A DNA stretch of 64,000 bases from UBA1723 sp045629285 (lineage in GTDB: Bacteria > Bacteroidota > Bacteroidia > Bacteroidales > Paludibacteraceae), in contig JAZQQY010000015.1 of the NCBI GenBank assembly GCA_045629285.1, positions 30,079-94,078 on the forward strand, in the 5' to 3' direction. The notes beneath the pieces are model-generated. The model did no database searches. It was given only the letters and a program-made list of their open reading frames with translations, and was not told the origin of the DNA. This document shows positions 8,812 through 17,490 of the stretch, piece by piece. Numbering within the stretch: position 1 is the stretch's first letter; each line of letters begins with the position of its first letter. A program made the position numbers and the translations under genes.

Positions 8812-9916
8812 ATGCAGGAAATCAAACTACAACTAGGATGTCTAATTCTATCATTGTATAATTATAATCCGTTACACTAGATTATCCAAATATCTGGGCA
8901 TTGAAAAATCTAAAGTTTTCGAGCGACTCTCCATCTTTGCAATCGTAGAGCTTTGTTTCGACGCGACTACCGCATACACGGTCAACCACTTGGATGAAAT
9001 CCCAACGGTTGCAAACAACCTTCTTCATTGGGGATTCTATTTGTCGCTGATAGGATTCTGCTACTGCATACTGGAATATTTCTTCATGGCAGTACATGTC
9101 TCTATCCAAACACACAAAAAATACGTTATTCTCGGATTTATCCTATGTGCTGTATGTATGACGATCACTATGCCATACATGTATTATATCAAAGGCGACT
9201 ACACTTGCTATTCAATGGGAATACCTGTCTACTTCTGTTTCGGCACAGTAGCCACAACACTTATTGCTGTTTTGATTGTTCTTATAAAAAGATGGAACAG
9301 CATAGAAGGCAGAGAAAGAGCAAACGTTATGGTCGTGTTCCTGTCGACTTTGATTATATCTGCCATCCAATTAATTTTCCCTCAGGCTTTGTTCTCTTCG
9401 CTGGTGCCGATATTCATCCTTTTGTCGGCATATATCAACCAGGAAGATCCTGTCTCTTTGTATTTGAAAAATCAACAATCAGAGTTGCAGAATGAACTTG
9501 ACAGAATCAATCTTCAGTTAAGCAGAAACAAAGAAAAGGAAAAAGAGACGACTCGACAGGAATCTGCACTGTCTGCTATCACACTTTCTGGTACGACCCA
9601 AGAGAATGTGACACTTATTCCAACTGATTTTCTTTTTGCCGAAGCTGAAGGCAACTACATATCCATCTATTATAAGAAGAATGGAAAGACTGAACGCAGA
9701 CAATTGCGCCAGACCATGAAACAACTAGCAACAGAACTGCAGGACTATCCGAAGATAATGCGAATCCACCGAGCATACCTTGTCAATCTCGATCATATCG
9801 CACATGTGGAAGGAAATAGTCAGGGCTATAAACTAAATATCGACGGCTATAACGGAGAAATCCCCGTTTCTAGAGGCTTTATCGCTGATTTCAACGAAGC
9901 TTTTGCAACAGCATAA
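8812..9916 (+). CDS. Membrane-anchored LytTR-family regulator, apparently frameshifted near its start
   Basis: The bulk of the protein is an open frame ending at 9916. It has six or so membrane segments, a short coiled coil (NELDRINLQLSRNKEKEKE) and a C-terminal LytTR DNA-binding domain (last about 100 residues: FLFAEAEGNYISIYY, MRIHRAYLVNLDHIAHVEG). The longest clean ORF would start at TTG 8990, but the same frame upstream, open from 8846, still reads as protein, including FDATTAYTVNHLD, which I know from N-terminal domains of related membrane regulators. No ATG precedes it in that frame. A plausible N-terminus, MQEIKLQLGCLILSL, begins at ATG 8812 one frame off. So either one extra base lies around 8846-8878, or a non-AUG start is used. 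No histidine kinase is adjacent. Confidence 0.75.
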
Positions 9917-9924
9917 CCTGTAAG

Positions 9925-9994
9925 ATTCATCACAAAATCGTGCAATTCATCACACTTAATTGCCGATAATCACATAACTACCCCGTATATCCCA
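9925..9994 (+). promoter_or_regulatory. Ladder of 20-bp-spaced direct repeats, candidate LytTR operator
   Basis: ATTCATCACA occurs twice, perfectly, at 9925-9934 and 9945-9954. At the same 20-bp step there is a 7/10 copy (GATAATCACA, 9965-9974) and a weaker 6/10 copy (GTATATCCCA, 9985-9994). LytTR domains typically bind two direct repeats on one face of the helix, about two turns apart. The array lies 8 bp after the LytTR gene and ends 78 bp before the BACON lipoprotein gene, suggesting that gene is a direct target. The assignment is inferred from position and spacing. Confidence 0.6.
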
Positions 9995-10071
9995 ACTATT
10001 TGGACACTACAAAAAGCGACCGTAATATTGCAATCGAATTACTAATCAATACAAATAAAAACGATTGCGAT

Positions 10072-10428
10072 ATGAAACGCTACTTTATCTATCTAGCCAT
10101 TGCGCTAACATCTGTTTTGTCATTCAACAGTTGCATTTGCGACGACTATGACGACGATTACATTACTAACTATGTGGATATGCTTGACACTAATAAAGGG
10201 GTCGAGCGCAAATACAGATTCTTTGCCGACTGCGACTGGTACGTCGACACGGATGCCGACTGGGTAACTCCAGATAGATGGAGCGGTCATTTCGGTCATC
10301 ATTCCCTTCACATCGATATCGCCAAAAACCGAAGCGATAAGGAACGAGAAGCAAAAGTTTACATCATAAAAAAATGTTCTGACGAAGAGATCGTGACGAT
10401 CTATATCAGCCAACCAAGCAGACGTTAG
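10072..10428 (+). CDS. Small BACON-domain lipoprotein
   Basis: A 118-residue protein. I chose ATG 10072 because it gives a clean lipoprotein signal (MKRYFIYLAIALTSVLSFNSC, Cys at 21), whereas the longer in-frame start at 10000 adds a charged stretch. After an acidic linker, one BACON-like beta-sandwich is seen (CDWYVDTDADWVTP...LHIDIAKN...REAKVYI...EIVTIYISQ). BACON domains are common in Bacteroidales surface lipoproteins and are thought to bind glycans or act as spacers. Downstream of the LytTR gene and its repeat ladder, it is likely controlled by that regulator. Followed by a strong terminator. Confidence 0.75.
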   Translation: MKRYFIYLAIALTSVLSFNSCICDDYDDDYITNYVDMLDTNKGVERKYRFFADCDWYVDTDADWVTPDRWSGHFGHHSLHIDIAKNRSDKEREAKVYIIKKCSDEEIVTIYISQPSRR

Positions 10429-10452
10429 AATAAAATTTCTTCTATTATCCTC

Positions 10453-10486
10453 AAAGTTCTGTGCTTTGTCGGCACAGAACTTTTTT
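10453..10486 (+). terminator. Terminator after the BACON lipoprotein gene
   Basis: AAAGTTCTGTGC (10453-10464) pairs perfectly with GCACAGAACTTT (10472-10483) and is followed by a T run. It separates this unit from the efflux operon. Confidence 0.85.
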
Positions 10487-10569
10487 AGGAAACACTCAAA
10501 ACTCAGAAAACTTTCCATGTTGTAAAAGTTTTAAAAAATGTTAAATTCCATTTTGAAGAGCATTATTTT

Positions 10570-10600
10570 GAAAACTTTTTTTGTTTTTTGAGTTTTCTGA
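10570..10600 (+). promoter_or_regulatory. Inverted repeat over the tetR promoter, candidate operator
   Basis: GAAAACT (10570-10576) and AGTTTTC (10591-10597) form an inverted repeat with 14 bp between them, spanning the -33 element and the promoter spacer. A wider perfect 10-bp inverted pair also exists (TCAGAAAACT 10503-10512 and AGTTTTCTGA 10591-10600). Such placement would let the TetR protein block its own promoter. The region is AT-rich, so chance is possible. Confidence 0.35.
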
Positions 10601-10610
10601 CATACTTTTG
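10580..10610 (+). promoter_or_regulatory. Promoter of the tetR/RND efflux operon
   Basis: TTTG (10580-10583), a 19-nt spacer and TACTTTTG (10603-10610) are an exact fit to the Bacteroides consensus. The tetR ATG lies 37 nt downstream of the -7 element. No other good promoter was seen before tolC, so the whole efflux operon may start here. Confidence 0.75.
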
Positions 10611-10647
10611 TATCGTCTTAGTTTAATAAGTATATTATCGTACGAAA

Positions 10648-11277
10648 ATGAGTTTGATAGATTCAATAATTGAAACATCTACAGAGTTATTTGAGCATCA
10701 GGGTATTAAGGAAGTAAAGATGGACGACATCGCAGCTGCCTTAGGAATCTCCAAGCGTACACTTTATGAGACAGTACAAAGCAGGGAAGAACTTATGAAA
10801 ATGTGCTACCAGCACTATGGCAAAAAAATCAGAAGTCAATTTGAGGCTATTTGCTCCAAAGAATGTTCATCCACATTTGAAAGAATATTGAGTCTGAACG
10901 AAGTTTTCATCAGAAACACCCACTCCACACATAAATCGTTTTTGGAAGAGGTCAGAAAATTCGGTGAAAAAGACCCTAAGAGAGGAGAATACAACGAATT
11001 ACAGTTCAAATACTTTGAACGTCTGTTAAGAGAGGGACAAACAAAAACCGAGACAAAAGAAGCCGAAATCCAACCAGACCTATGTCCATGTATAATGGCA
11101 AGGCTGATGGTAGCACAGTTGAAAGCGCTTGTTCAGGACCAGATGTTCAACTATTCGGAATTCTCTTTCTTCGACACATACAAGCTTTCATGGAGAATTT
11201 TCCTTAATGGTATCGCCACAGAGTATGGCAGATCGGTGATTGAAAAATGGGTCACAGCAGACTCGAACAGAATCTGA
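10648..11277 (+). CDS. TetR/AcrR-family regulator of the efflux operon
   Basis: A 209-residue protein with an N-terminal TetR helix-turn-helix (about 5-52: IIETSTELFEHQGIKEVKMDDIAAALGISKRTLYETVQSREEL) and a divergent all-helical ligand-binding C-terminal domain. Members usually repress their own operon until a drug, bile salt or other hydrophobic compound binds. It is 38 bp upstream of tolC and co-directional with the RND genes, so it is most likely the local efflux repressor. The promoter upstream carries an inverted repeat that could be its operator. Confidence 0.9.
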   Translation: MSLIDSIIETSTELFEHQGIKEVKMDDIAAALGISKRTLYETVQSREELMKMCYQHYGKKIRSQFEAICSKECSSTFERILSLNEVFIRNTHSTHKSFLEEVRKFGEKDPKRGEYNELQFKYFERLLREGQTKTETKEAEIQPDLCPCIMARLMVAQLKALVQDQMFNYSEFSFFDTYKLSWRIFLNGIATEYGRSVIEKWVTADSNRI

Positions 11278-11315
11278 TTTTATAGTTTACGGAAAAAAAG
11301 AAAAAATATACATAT

Positions 11316-12773
11316 ATGAAACGAATAACACTTTCAGCCGCAGCATTAATTGCAATGCTTAGCGCCGCTCCTAGACTAGCGGCACAAGGCACAGAAAGCA
11401 CACAACAGACTGCAACACACACACAACAGAACGACAAAAAGATGACTTTGTCGCTTCAGCAGGCCGTTGATTATGCACTTGAGCACAATCGTCAGTTGAA
11501 GAACGCATCTCTTGATGTACAGAAGGCAGAGATGCAGCGTTGGCAGACAATCGCATCTATGTTGCCACAGATAGATGCCTCATTAACTTACGTCAATATG
11601 TTCAATCAGGAACTTGACATGAGTGGTTTGATGGGCAGTTCATCACCCGCACCTGACACAACACTAATGACGCCGGAACTACTTAAACTATACAAGCAGA
11701 CAACAGCCATCGATATGCTAAAGTTAAAAGCTCAGGCAGACGCATACGAGCCTACCCTTATGAACGACTATGGTCAGTTGGGAATCAATGTATCTGCCGG
11801 TCTTTCCGCTCAGGGTATCATCGGAGCGCAGATGCAGCGTATCGCCAAAGAAATCGCTAACATCAGCGTACAGAAGAGCCAGCAGGAGACTAAATATCAG
11901 GTTGAGTCGACTTATACAACCATCCTTGCTCTTGAGGAGACGGTCCGTCTGCTTGAGACAAATATGGAAAACCTAAACAAGCTAAAGTCGATGATCGACA
12001 ACGCTGTTCAGGCAGGAGTTGCAGAGCAGAATGATGCCAACCAGATCTCTATCCAGGTAGCATCGATGAAGAGTGGCATCAACACAACAAAACGTCAGAT
12101 CGAGTCTCTTTACAATGCTTTGATTCTTAACATGGGAGCAGACAGTGATGCAGAAATCACTCTTTCTCAGAAGCTTGAGGACGTAGTGAACGCAGGCACA
12201 ATCATCGAATTGGTAAATTCCAACCTTGATTTGAATCAGAACCTTGACTATCAGATGCTTTCAAAGAGCACTGAAATCACAGACAAGCAAAAGCAGATGG
12301 CGGTTGCAGCGTTTTTCCCTACTCTTGGAGTTCAGTATAGCTATGCAAAAAAGAATTATTTTGAAGCAGAGAAGAATTTCGACATGTCGCCTAAGCATAC
12401 ATTAGCAGCATCTTTGCAGATTCCAATCTTCTCATCCGGAAAGAGAACTTGCGCTGTGAAGGAAGCTAAGATTGCTCAGATTGAGCAGGCTAACACTGTT
12501 GAAGATACAGAGATCGGTCTTAAGGTGAAGGAGAAGCAGTTAAAGTACAATCTTGCTTCTGCTTATGAGAACTACAACATCCAGAAGGACAACATCAACG
12601 TGATGACATCCGTGTTCGACAGCTACGGAGAAAAATACAAATACGGTCGTGCTTCAAGTATGGATTTGACTAACTCAAGTATCAACTTGACAACAGCACA
12701 GTCGAACTACATCAGTTCAGTGCTTGACATGGTAAATGCCAACATCGAGCTAAAGAAACTACTTAACAAATAA
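11316..12773 (+). CDS. TolC-family outer membrane efflux protein
   Basis: A 485-residue protein with signal peptide (about 1-23) and the repeated helical-hairpin/strand architecture of outer membrane efflux channels (two OEP repeats, about 45-260 and 280-480; MTLSLQQAVDYALEHN near the start). It would form the trimeric outer membrane exit duct for the RND pump encoded downstream. It is the second gene of tetR-tolC-adaptor-pump-PII-like, with 24 bp to the adaptor gene. Gene order with TolC before the adaptor is common in Bacteroidales RND operons. Confidence 0.92.
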   Translation: MKRITLSAAALIAMLSAAPRLAAQGTESTQQTATHTQQNDKKMTLSLQQAVDYALEHNRQLKNASLDVQKAEMQRWQTIASMLPQIDASLTYVNMFNQELDMSGLMGSSSPAPDTTLMTPELLKLYKQTTAIDMLKLKAQADAYEPTLMNDYGQLGINVSAGLSAQGIIGAQMQRIAKEIANISVQKSQQETKYQVESTYTTILALEETVRLLETNMENLNKLKSMIDNAVQAGVAEQNDANQISIQVASMKSGINTTKRQIESLYNALILNMGADSDAEITLSQKLEDVVNAGTIIELVNSNLDLNQNLDYQMLSKSTEITDKQKQMAVAAFFPTLGVQYSYAKKNYFEAEKNFDMSPKHTLAASLQIPIFSSGKRTCAVKEAKIAQIEQANTVEDTEIGLKVKEKQLKYNLASAYENYNIQKDNINVMTSVFDSYGEKYKYGRASSMDLTNSSINLTTAQSNYISSVLDMVNANIELKKLLNK

Positions 12774-12797
12774 CGAAAACAAAAAAGAACTATTAAT

Positions 12798-13844
12798 ATG
12801 TACAGAAAATCTCTAATTTTCTTAGCTGCCGGCATGATCGCATTGACATCATGCGGCAAGAAAGACGACACAAAAGCAGCAAAAGGCAATAATGCTGTAG
12901 AAGTCGACTCAGTAGCGGCTCAGCTTGTACGCACAGGATTGGTGGAGAAGCGCCAGATCGAGCGTAAGCTATCTTGTTCAGCCGTACTTGACGGTTGGGA
13001 AACAGTAGCAGTGTCACCATCTGTAACTGGTATCATTGAGAAGATAAACAAGGACATCAACGACAGAGTAAACGTTGGTGAAGTTGTAGTCCACATGGAT
13101 CAGACTCAGCTAAACCAGGCTAAGCTTGCTTATGCAAATATCTCTACTGAGATGAAGCGTATGGAGGCTCTACTTGCCGGCGGTAACACAACTCAGCAGC
13201 AGTTCGACGCCCTTAAGCTTCAGATGGATCAGGCAAAGCAGAATCTTGACTTCCTTGAGAAGAACACACACTTCAAGGCTCAGTGCACAGGTGTGATCAC
13301 AGAGAAGAACTACGAGAGCGGTGAACTTTACAACGGAGCTCGTCCAATCTATACAATCAAGCAGATCAATGTTCTTAAGGCATTGGTAAGCATTCCAGAG
13401 TCATACATTCCAGCAATCAAGAAGGGACAGAAGATGATGTTTACATCCGACATCTACCCAGGCAAGGAGTTCGCTGGTGTAATCGACGTTGTCTACCCTA
13501 CTGTAGATGCAGCGACTCACACATTCCAGGTTAAGGTTAAGATTCCTAACGGAAATAACGCACTTAAGCCAGGTATGTACGTTAAAACTGTTCTTGGTGT
13601 AGGTAAGGCAGAAACTATGCTTGTACCTTACATGTCAGTCCTTAAGCTTGTAGGTTCAAACAACCGTTACTTGTTCATTGCTCAGCCAGACGGAACAGCA
13701 AAGCGTATAGACGTCACTCTTGGTGACAGATTCGACGATATGGTTGAGATCATTACAGATGAAGTAAAGGCAGGTGATGCAATCGTAACTTCAGGTCAGG
13801 GTCGTTTGATCGACCGTTGTGCAATTAAAATTGTAAACGATTAA
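12798..13844 (+). CDS. RND efflux periplasmic adaptor (membrane fusion protein)
   Basis: A 348-residue lipoprotein: the signal ends in the lipobox LTSC (Cys at about 15). Then come a lipoyl/barrel-sandwich half (GWETVAVSPSVTGIIEKINKDINDRVNVGEVV), a helical hairpin (about 100-150), the second lipoyl half (FKAQCTGVITEKNYESGELY) and a beta-barrel (FAGVIDVVYPTVDAATHTFQVKV). It bridges the inner membrane pump to the TolC channel. Only 8 bp separate it from the pump gene, indicating translational coupling or tight co-transcription. Substrate cannot be told from the sequence. Confidence 0.93.
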   Translation: MYRKSLIFLAAGMIALTSCGKKDDTKAAKGNNAVEVDSVAAQLVRTGLVEKRQIERKLSCSAVLDGWETVAVSPSVTGIIEKINKDINDRVNVGEVVVHMDQTQLNQAKLAYANISTEMKRMEALLAGGNTTQQQFDALKLQMDQAKQNLDFLEKNTHFKAQCTGVITEKNYESGELYNGARPIYTIKQINVLKALVSIPESYIPAIKKGQKMMFTSDIYPGKEFAGVIDVVYPTVDAATHTFQVKVKIPNGNNALKPGMYVKTVLGVGKAETMLVPYMSVLKLVGSNNRYLFIAQPDGTAKRIDVTLGDRFDDMVEIITDEVKAGDAIVTSGQGRLIDRCAIKIVND

Positions 13845-13852
13845 TATAAGCC

Positions 13853-16800
13853 ATGAGTATATTTAAGACGGCGATCGACAAGCCGATAACAACAGTGCTC
13901 ATCTTCCTTGCGGTGATGGTGCTAGGTATCTTCTCATTCAAGAAGTTGCCTATTGATCAGTTCCCGGAGATGGAGCCTCCATTCGTCTGCGTCATGACAA
14001 CATACGCTGGAGCCAATGCCAGTGAAATTGAGACTAACGTGACAAAGATCATGGAGAATACCCTTAACTCAGTTGACGGACTAAAGACATTGACTTCTAC
14101 AAGTAAGGATAACATATCCCTTGTAGCAATGGAGTTTGAGTGGGGTTCAAAACTTGATGATGCAGTAAACGATATCCGCTCATTCGTGGATATGGTTAAG
14201 GATAACTTGCCCGATGGAGCCAGCACTCCTCTAGTAATCAAGTTCTCTACAAGTTCAATGCCTATCATCCAGTACATTGTACAGGCTGAGGAGTCGTATC
14301 CCGGACTTGAGAAGATCCTTAACGATGTCGTTATTCCACAGCTTAACCACGTAGACCAGGTAGGTAACATCTCTCTAAGTGGTGAGCCTGATCGTAGAGT
14401 TTACGTCGACATCGATCAGAACCAACTTGACGCATACGCAATCACTCTTGAGCAGGTAGGTCAAGCTGTAGCCAGCAACAACCTTAACCTTTCAAGTGGT
14501 ACTGTAAAGATGAATAAAGAGCAGTACGAGCTTGAGGTAAGAAGTGAGTATACAGAGAGTAAGGAGATCGAGAATATCGTAGTAACAACTACAGCTGACG
14601 GACGAAGCATCTATATCCGCGACATCGCAACAGTAAAGGACACAATCAAAGACCTTTGCTTGGAGGAGAAGATCAACAGTCAGGATGGTGTTCGTCTAAT
14701 CGTAACAAAGCAGACTGGAGGTAATACAGTACAGATCTGTAACGACATCAAGAAAGAGGTAGAGAAGATCCAAAAGTCGCTTCCTGCCGACGTTCAGTTC
14801 AACCTTCTATACGACTCTTCACGCGATATCGTAAACGCAATCAACTCTCTTGAGGAGTCAATCATGTATGCGTTGGTATTCGTTGTGCTAGTGGTATTGT
14901 TCTTCCTAGGAAAGTGGAGAGCTGCAGTTATCGTCGGTATCACAATTCCGATTTCATTGCTTGTTGCCTTCATCTACCTATTGGGTGCAGACAGTTCAAT
15001 CAACATCATTTCACTATGTTCGTTGACAATCGCAGTCGGAATGGTGGTGGACGATGCCATTGTGGTACTTGAAAACATCTCTACTCATATCCAGAGAGGT
15101 AGTTCACCTCGTGAGGCATCTATCTACGCAACTAACGAGGTTTGGGTATCCGTTATCGCAACAACACTCGTTATCTGTGCGGTATTCGTGCCATTGACAA
15201 TGGTAACAGGTATTGCAGGTATCTTGTTCAAAGAGCTTGGATGGATTGTGACAATCAGCTGTTGTACATCAACTGCCGTAGCCATCTCTCTTACACCTAT
15301 GCTTTGTTCAAAACTATTGAAGAACAAGCCTGTTCACATTGAGAACGGTAAGTTGGTAGAGGAAGAGGTAAAGGAAGGCTGGTACCAGAACACAGTCGTT
15401 AAGGCACTGGATAAGCTTGATGCATTCTACGCTAACGTGCTTCGCTGGTGTTTGACACACAAGAAGATCACAATGCTTGGAGCAACTGCATTCTTCGTTG
15501 TATCTCTAGTTCCGATGATGACAGGAATGATCGGTACAAACTTCATCTCAAACCAGGATAACGGTCGTCTATCTGTCGACGTGGAGTTGCAGCAGGGTAA
15601 CCGTGTTGAGGAGACAGCAAAGATCGCCCGTAAGCTTGAGGCTCAGTTTGAGGCAGCATTCCCAGAGGAGATCAGACTAATCTCTACTACTTGTGGTTCC
15701 AACGACGAGGCCGGTATCGGTGCTTTGTTCACTCAGACTACAAACAACAAGATCCAGATGCGTGTCATCTGTACTCGCAAGTCGGAGCGTTCTAAGACAA
15801 TCGACGAAATCGCTGAGGGTCTACGTAAGATCATGGCAACTTACCCTGAGATCATCACATTCAAGGCTGACAACCAAGGTGGATTCGGTGGTCAGGGAGG
15901 TACAACAGTAGACGTGGAGATCTACGGATACGAATTTGACGTGACAAGCAAATATGCCTACGATCTAAAAGATGCTATAGAGAAGAACATCTCAACAGCC
16001 CGAGACATCCATATCAGCCGTGAGAAGGATCGTCCAGAGCTTAAGATCATCGTGGATAAGGAGAAGGCTTCCAAGCTTGGTCTTACATCAGCTCAGATTT
16101 CTTCATACGTACGTAACCGTGTAAACGGTATGAATGCAGGACTTCTTAAGGAAGACGGAGACGAGTACTACATCCTTGTCCGTTTGAAGGAGCAGAACAG
16201 AAACTCACTTTCATTGATCAACGACCTTTCTATCCCTACAATGAGAGGAAGCGTAAAACTTAGCGAGCTTGCTAAAGTTGAAGAGCATTGGACTCCTCCA
16301 ACAATTGAGCGTAAGAGCCGTCAGCGTATGTTGACAATGAAGATCACTCCATACGAGACATCTCTTGGTGAGCTAGCAGCTGAGGTTCAGAAGGTAGTTG
16401 ACAATCAGGAAGTGGTTGAAAGACCTTCAGGTGTGACGGTAATGTTGTCTGGTGCTTACGAAGACCAGCAGGAGTCGTTTGCCGACATGGGTATGCTATT
16501 GGCACTTATCGTATTCCTTGTTTACGTGGTGATGGCATCACAGTTCGAGTCGCTTGCAAAACCATTCATGATCATGATGGCAGTACCATTCGCCATCTCA
16601 GGTACAATCATAGCACTGTTGGTGACAAATACATATTTGGATATGATCGGTGTACTTGGTGTAATCATGTTGGTCGGTATCGTAGTAAAGAACGGTATCG
16701 TGCTTGTGGACTACATTGACTTGATGCGTGACCGTGGTTACGAGCTTAACGAGGCAATCGCATTGTCAGGACAGAGCCGTCTTCGTCCGGTACTTATGAC

Positions 16801-17128
16801 AGCCGCTACAACAGTGTTGGGTATGATCCCGATGACATTGAGTAAGGCCGAAGGTTCGGAGATGTGGGTATCAATGGGTATCGTCGTAATCGGTGGTATC
16901 TGTGTATCAACATTGGTAACACTAATCGTTGTGCCAGTACTTTACGGTATCATGAGCCGTCATGGTGAACGTGACCACCAGAAGGAGGTACGCGAACAAT
17001 TCATCTTCATGGATATCGACGTCAACGACGAAGAGATTGCCGGACCAAACACTAAGCCTGTCAAGGGTTCGATAAAGAGAGGTGAAGGCGGATTCAACGA
17101 TGATGACGAACCAGCTTTAATCGGTTAA
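13853..17128 (+). CDS. RND-family efflux pump, inner membrane permease
   Basis: A 1091-residue RND transporter, of usual length plus an acidic C-terminal tail of about 50 residues. It has the 12-TM two-fold repeat: TM1 near residue 12, a first periplasmic domain (30-335), TM2-6 with the proton-relay pair in GMVVDDAIVVLEN (Asp about 398-399), a second periplasmic domain (about 560-870), and TM8-12 with the conserved Lys-Asn in GIVVKNGIVLVD. Both relay elements are kept, so it should be proton driven. It resembles the hydrophobe/amphiphile efflux group (AcrB-like) more than heavy-metal pumps. The partner genes lie directly upstream, and a PII-like gene follows after 18 bp. Confidence 0.94.
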   Translation: MSIFKTAIDKPITTVLIFLAVMVLGIFSFKKLPIDQFPEMEPPFVCVMTTYAGANASEIETNVTKIMENTLNSVDGLKTLTSTSKDNISLVAMEFEWGSKLDDAVNDIRSFVDMVKDNLPDGASTPLVIKFSTSSMPIIQYIVQAEESYPGLEKILNDVVIPQLNHVDQVGNISLSGEPDRRVYVDIDQNQLDAYAITLEQVGQAVASNNLNLSSGTVKMNKEQYELEVRSEYTESKEIENIVVTTTADGRSIYIRDIATVKDTIKDLCLEEKINSQDGVRLIVTKQTGGNTVQICNDIKKEVEKIQKSLPADVQFNLLYDSSRDIVNAINSLEESIMYALVFVVLVVLFFLGKWRAAVIVGITIPISLLVAFIYLLGADSSINIISLCSLTIAVGMVVDDAIVVLENISTHIQRGSSPREASIYATNEVWVSVIATTLVICAVFVPLTMVTGIAGILFKELGWIVTISCCTSTAVAISLTPMLCSKLLKNKPVHIENGKLVEEEVKEGWYQNTVVKALDKLDAFYANVLRWCLTHKKITMLGATAFFVVSLVPMMTGMIGTNFISNQDNGRLSVDVELQQGNRVEETAKIARKLEAQFEAAFPEEIRLISTTCGSNDEAGIGALFTQTTNNKIQMRVICTRKSERSKTIDEIAEGLRKIMATYPEIITFKADNQGGFGGQGGTTVDVEIYGYEFDVTSKYAYDLKDAIEKNISTARDIHISREKDRPELKIIVDKEKASKLGLTSAQISSYVRNRVNGMNAGLLKEDGDEYYILVRLKEQNRNSLSLINDLSIPTMRGSVKLSELAKVEEHWTPPTIERKSRQRMLTMKITPYETSLGELAAEVQKVVDNQEVVERPSGVTVMLSGAYEDQQESFADMGMLLALIVFLVYVVMASQFESLAKPFMIMMAVPFAISGTIIALLVTNTYLDMIGVLGVIMLVGIVVKNGIVLVDYIDLMRDRGYELNEAIALSGQSRLRPVLMTAATTVLGMIPMTLSKAEGSEMWVSMGIVVIGGICVSTLVTLIVVPVLYGIMSRHGERDHQKEVREQFIFMDIDVNDEEIAGPNTKPVKGSIKRGEGGFNDDDEPALIG

Positions 17129-17146
17129 ACTATAATTGAAAAGAAC

Positions 17147-17440
17147 ATGAAATCAGTATTCATAGTATTCAATCAGGCTAACACTGAAAAAGTGGAGTAC
17201 GTGTTGGACACTCTAAACATAAATGGTTTTACCCTTTTTGAAGAGGTTCAGGGTCGCGGTACTTACGGCGGCAACCCTCACCGTGGTTCACACACTTGGC
17301 CAGATATGAACTCTGCCATCATGACTGTGGTGGAGGACGATCGCGTCGACGAATTGCTAACTGTCATCAAGAAACTTGACAAGAGAAGCGAGGAACTTGG
17401 TGTAAGAGCATTCGTTTGGAACATTGAGCGTACTATCTAA
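17147..17440 (+). CDS. PII-like (GlnB-fold) protein linked to the RND pump
   Basis: A 97-residue protein with the PII ferredoxin-like pattern: MKSVFIVFNQANTEKVEYVL, then a loop region (EEVQGRGTYGGNPHRGSHTW) in the place of the T-loop, then AIMTVVEDDRVDELLTVIKKL. The Tyr of classical T-loops is not at an obvious uridylylation site and no amtB or glnA is adjacent, so it is not a standard nitrogen sensor. A novel PII group encoded beside efflux pumps has been described in comparative genomics. Placed last in the operon, 18 bp after the pump and before a terminator, it may tune pump activity by binding a nucleotide or metal; this is inference. Confidence 0.8.
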   Translation: MKSVFIVFNQANTEKVEYVLDTLNINGFTLFEEVQGRGTYGGNPHRGSHTWPDMNSAIMTVVEDDRVDELLTVIKKLDKRSEELGVRAFVWNIERTI

Positions 17441-17445
17441 CAAAA

Positions 17446-17475
17446 AAGCAGGTAGGCGTTAACGTCTGCCTGCTT
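17446..17475 (+). terminator. Terminator of the RND efflux operon
   Basis: AAGCAGGTAGGCG (17446-17458) pairs with CGTCTGCCTGCTT (17463-17475), with one G-U and one mismatch, around a TTAA loop. Only a short A/T stretch follows. It begins 6 bp after the PII-like stop codon and 16 bp before the AraC start. Confidence 0.75.
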
Positions 17476-17490
17476 AAATTCCTTTCAGGT

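Noticed and set aside
8882..9115. Minus-strand 77-residue ORF opposite the LytTR gene
   Set aside because: The plus strand carries the recognisable membrane and LytTR domain protein; this is a shadow.
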